Shown: positions 63,821-64,000 of the stretch, one piece after another | Position numbering within the stretch: the first letter of the stretch is position 1 | How the letters are laid out: the number at the start of each line of letters is the position of its first letter | From: Hymenobacter ginkgonis | GTDB taxonomy: Bacteria > Bacteroidota > Bacteroidia > Cytophagales > Hymenobacteraceae | Length of the DNA: 64,000 nucleotides | Assembly (NCBI RefSeq): GCF_009755225.1 | Contig: NZ_WQKZ01000001.1 | Coordinates: 992,001-1,056,000, forward strand | Reading direction: 5' to 3' | Position numbers and translations under genes: made by a program | The notes under the pieces: model-generated | What the model saw: the letters and a program-made list of their open reading frames with translations, nothing else | The model's database searches: none | What the model was told of the DNA's origin: nothing

Positions 63821-64000
63821 ATGAAATCACGCGAGCAGGAATACCGGGAGTTGTTCATGGCCGAGGCGTTGGAATACTACGACGCCATGTCGCGCCATCT
63901 GAGCGAGTTGGAGCGCAACCCGCAGGATGGCGCTGCCCTCAACGAGCTGTTCCGGCTGATGCACAACCTCAAGGCGAATGCGCGGGCCATGGGGTTTGTG
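63821..64000 (+). CDS. cheA: CheA-type histidine kinase, 5' end only
   Basis: The first 60 codons of a gene cut by the window end. The translation starts MKSREQEYRELFMAEALEYY and ends with LFRLMHNLKANARAMGF, an HPt domain with the phosphorylatable His in HNLK (canonical CheA has HTLKG). The position after cheW and cheY supports CheA. No kinase, dimerisation or CheW-like domain is visible because the sequence stops at 64000. Confidence 0.82.
   Translation, partial: MKSREQEYRELFMAEALEYYDAMSRHLSELERNPQDGAALNELFRLMHNLKANARAMGFV

Noticed and set aside
63688..63824. Short GTG-started frame (45 codons) between cheY and cheA whose stop overlaps the cheA start.
   Set aside because: No ATG, no domain, low complexity (SAPLSSTF, GWGVGPW) and a random-length frame; the overlap alone is not enough.
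1..64000. tRNA, rRNA, CRISPR, insertion sequence or prophage genes.
   Set aside because: I looked for cloverleaf arms, repeated spacer patterns, transposase motifs and phage-like genes and saw none; a tRNA or repeat search would be decisive.

Overview
The window is about 60% G+C chromosomal DNA from a member of the Bacteroidota, most likely Hymenobacter or a close relative in the Cytophagales. The evidence is a porT-like gene directly downstream of ubiE, a PorE-like OmpA protein, a TonB receptor paired with a DUF4249 lipoprotein, several Bacteroidota-restricted domain families (DUF5606, DUF4846, DUF4249), promoters of the TTTG/TAnnTTTG type, and starts without clear Shine-Dalgarno sequences. 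The genus is an inference. I found no rRNA, tRNA, CRISPR array, insertion sequence or phage gene; 57 protein genes fill almost the whole window.

Layout. 0.3-4.2 kb: a small lipoprotein, a conserved hypothetical, an RhlE-type helicase, an ADP-ribose-type Nudix hydrolase, a palindromic repeat and a secreted hypothetical. 4.4-8.3 kb: a co-directional block of a small membrane protein, an LpxH-like phosphoesterase, an MJ1255-like glycosyltransferase and a GH1 beta-glycosidase. 9.1-12.3 kb: a TonB receptor with its DUF4249 lipoprotein. 12.5-18.7 kb: NIPSNAP, VOC, TAT-exported sugar isomerase-like, GH5-like hydrolase, acetyltransferase and M28 peptidase genes. 18.9-24 kb: a YeiH-type exporter with its LysR regulator and a candidate operator, a TMEM175-type channel and a catalase. 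24-27.8 kb: a GT-C membrane glycosyltransferase followed by two RlaP-type nucleotidyltransferases. 27.8-38.3 kb: GH32 levanase/invertase, acyl-ACP desaturase, quinone oxidoreductase, DUF427, a VWA protein and AAA+ ATPase on either side of a dihaem cytochrome, cyclophilin, fasciclin lipoprotein and a hydroxyisobutyrate-dehydrogenase-like enzyme. 38.3-47.3 kb: a NERD-like coiled-coil membrane protein and housekeeping genes (rsgA, waaA, peroxiredoxin, aspartokinase, fbp, DUF5606, TonB-like, engB). 47.7-51.7 kb: PorE-like, ubiE and porT, probably a type IX secretion locus. 51.7-58.5 kb: SDR, hydrolase, YggS, BatA, DUF4846 and topA. 58.7-64 kb: a chemosensory operon made of a soluble receptor with nine HAMP units, CheW, CheY and the start of CheA.

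Most notable. (1) The octamer GGGTAGGG, which fits the E. coli KOPS consensus GGGNAGGG, is strongly enriched, with about 34 copies on the + strand against about 10 on the - strand. (2) The chemoreceptor carries exact 276-bp tandem HAMP repeats and no membrane segment. (3) Two roughly 100-bp palindromic elements share the same arms. (4) Tandem RlaP-like nucleotidyltransferases are linked to a GT-C gene. (5) An AAA+/VWA pair has substituted Walker motifs. (6) Several terminators have unusually long perfect stems, one of 32 bp.
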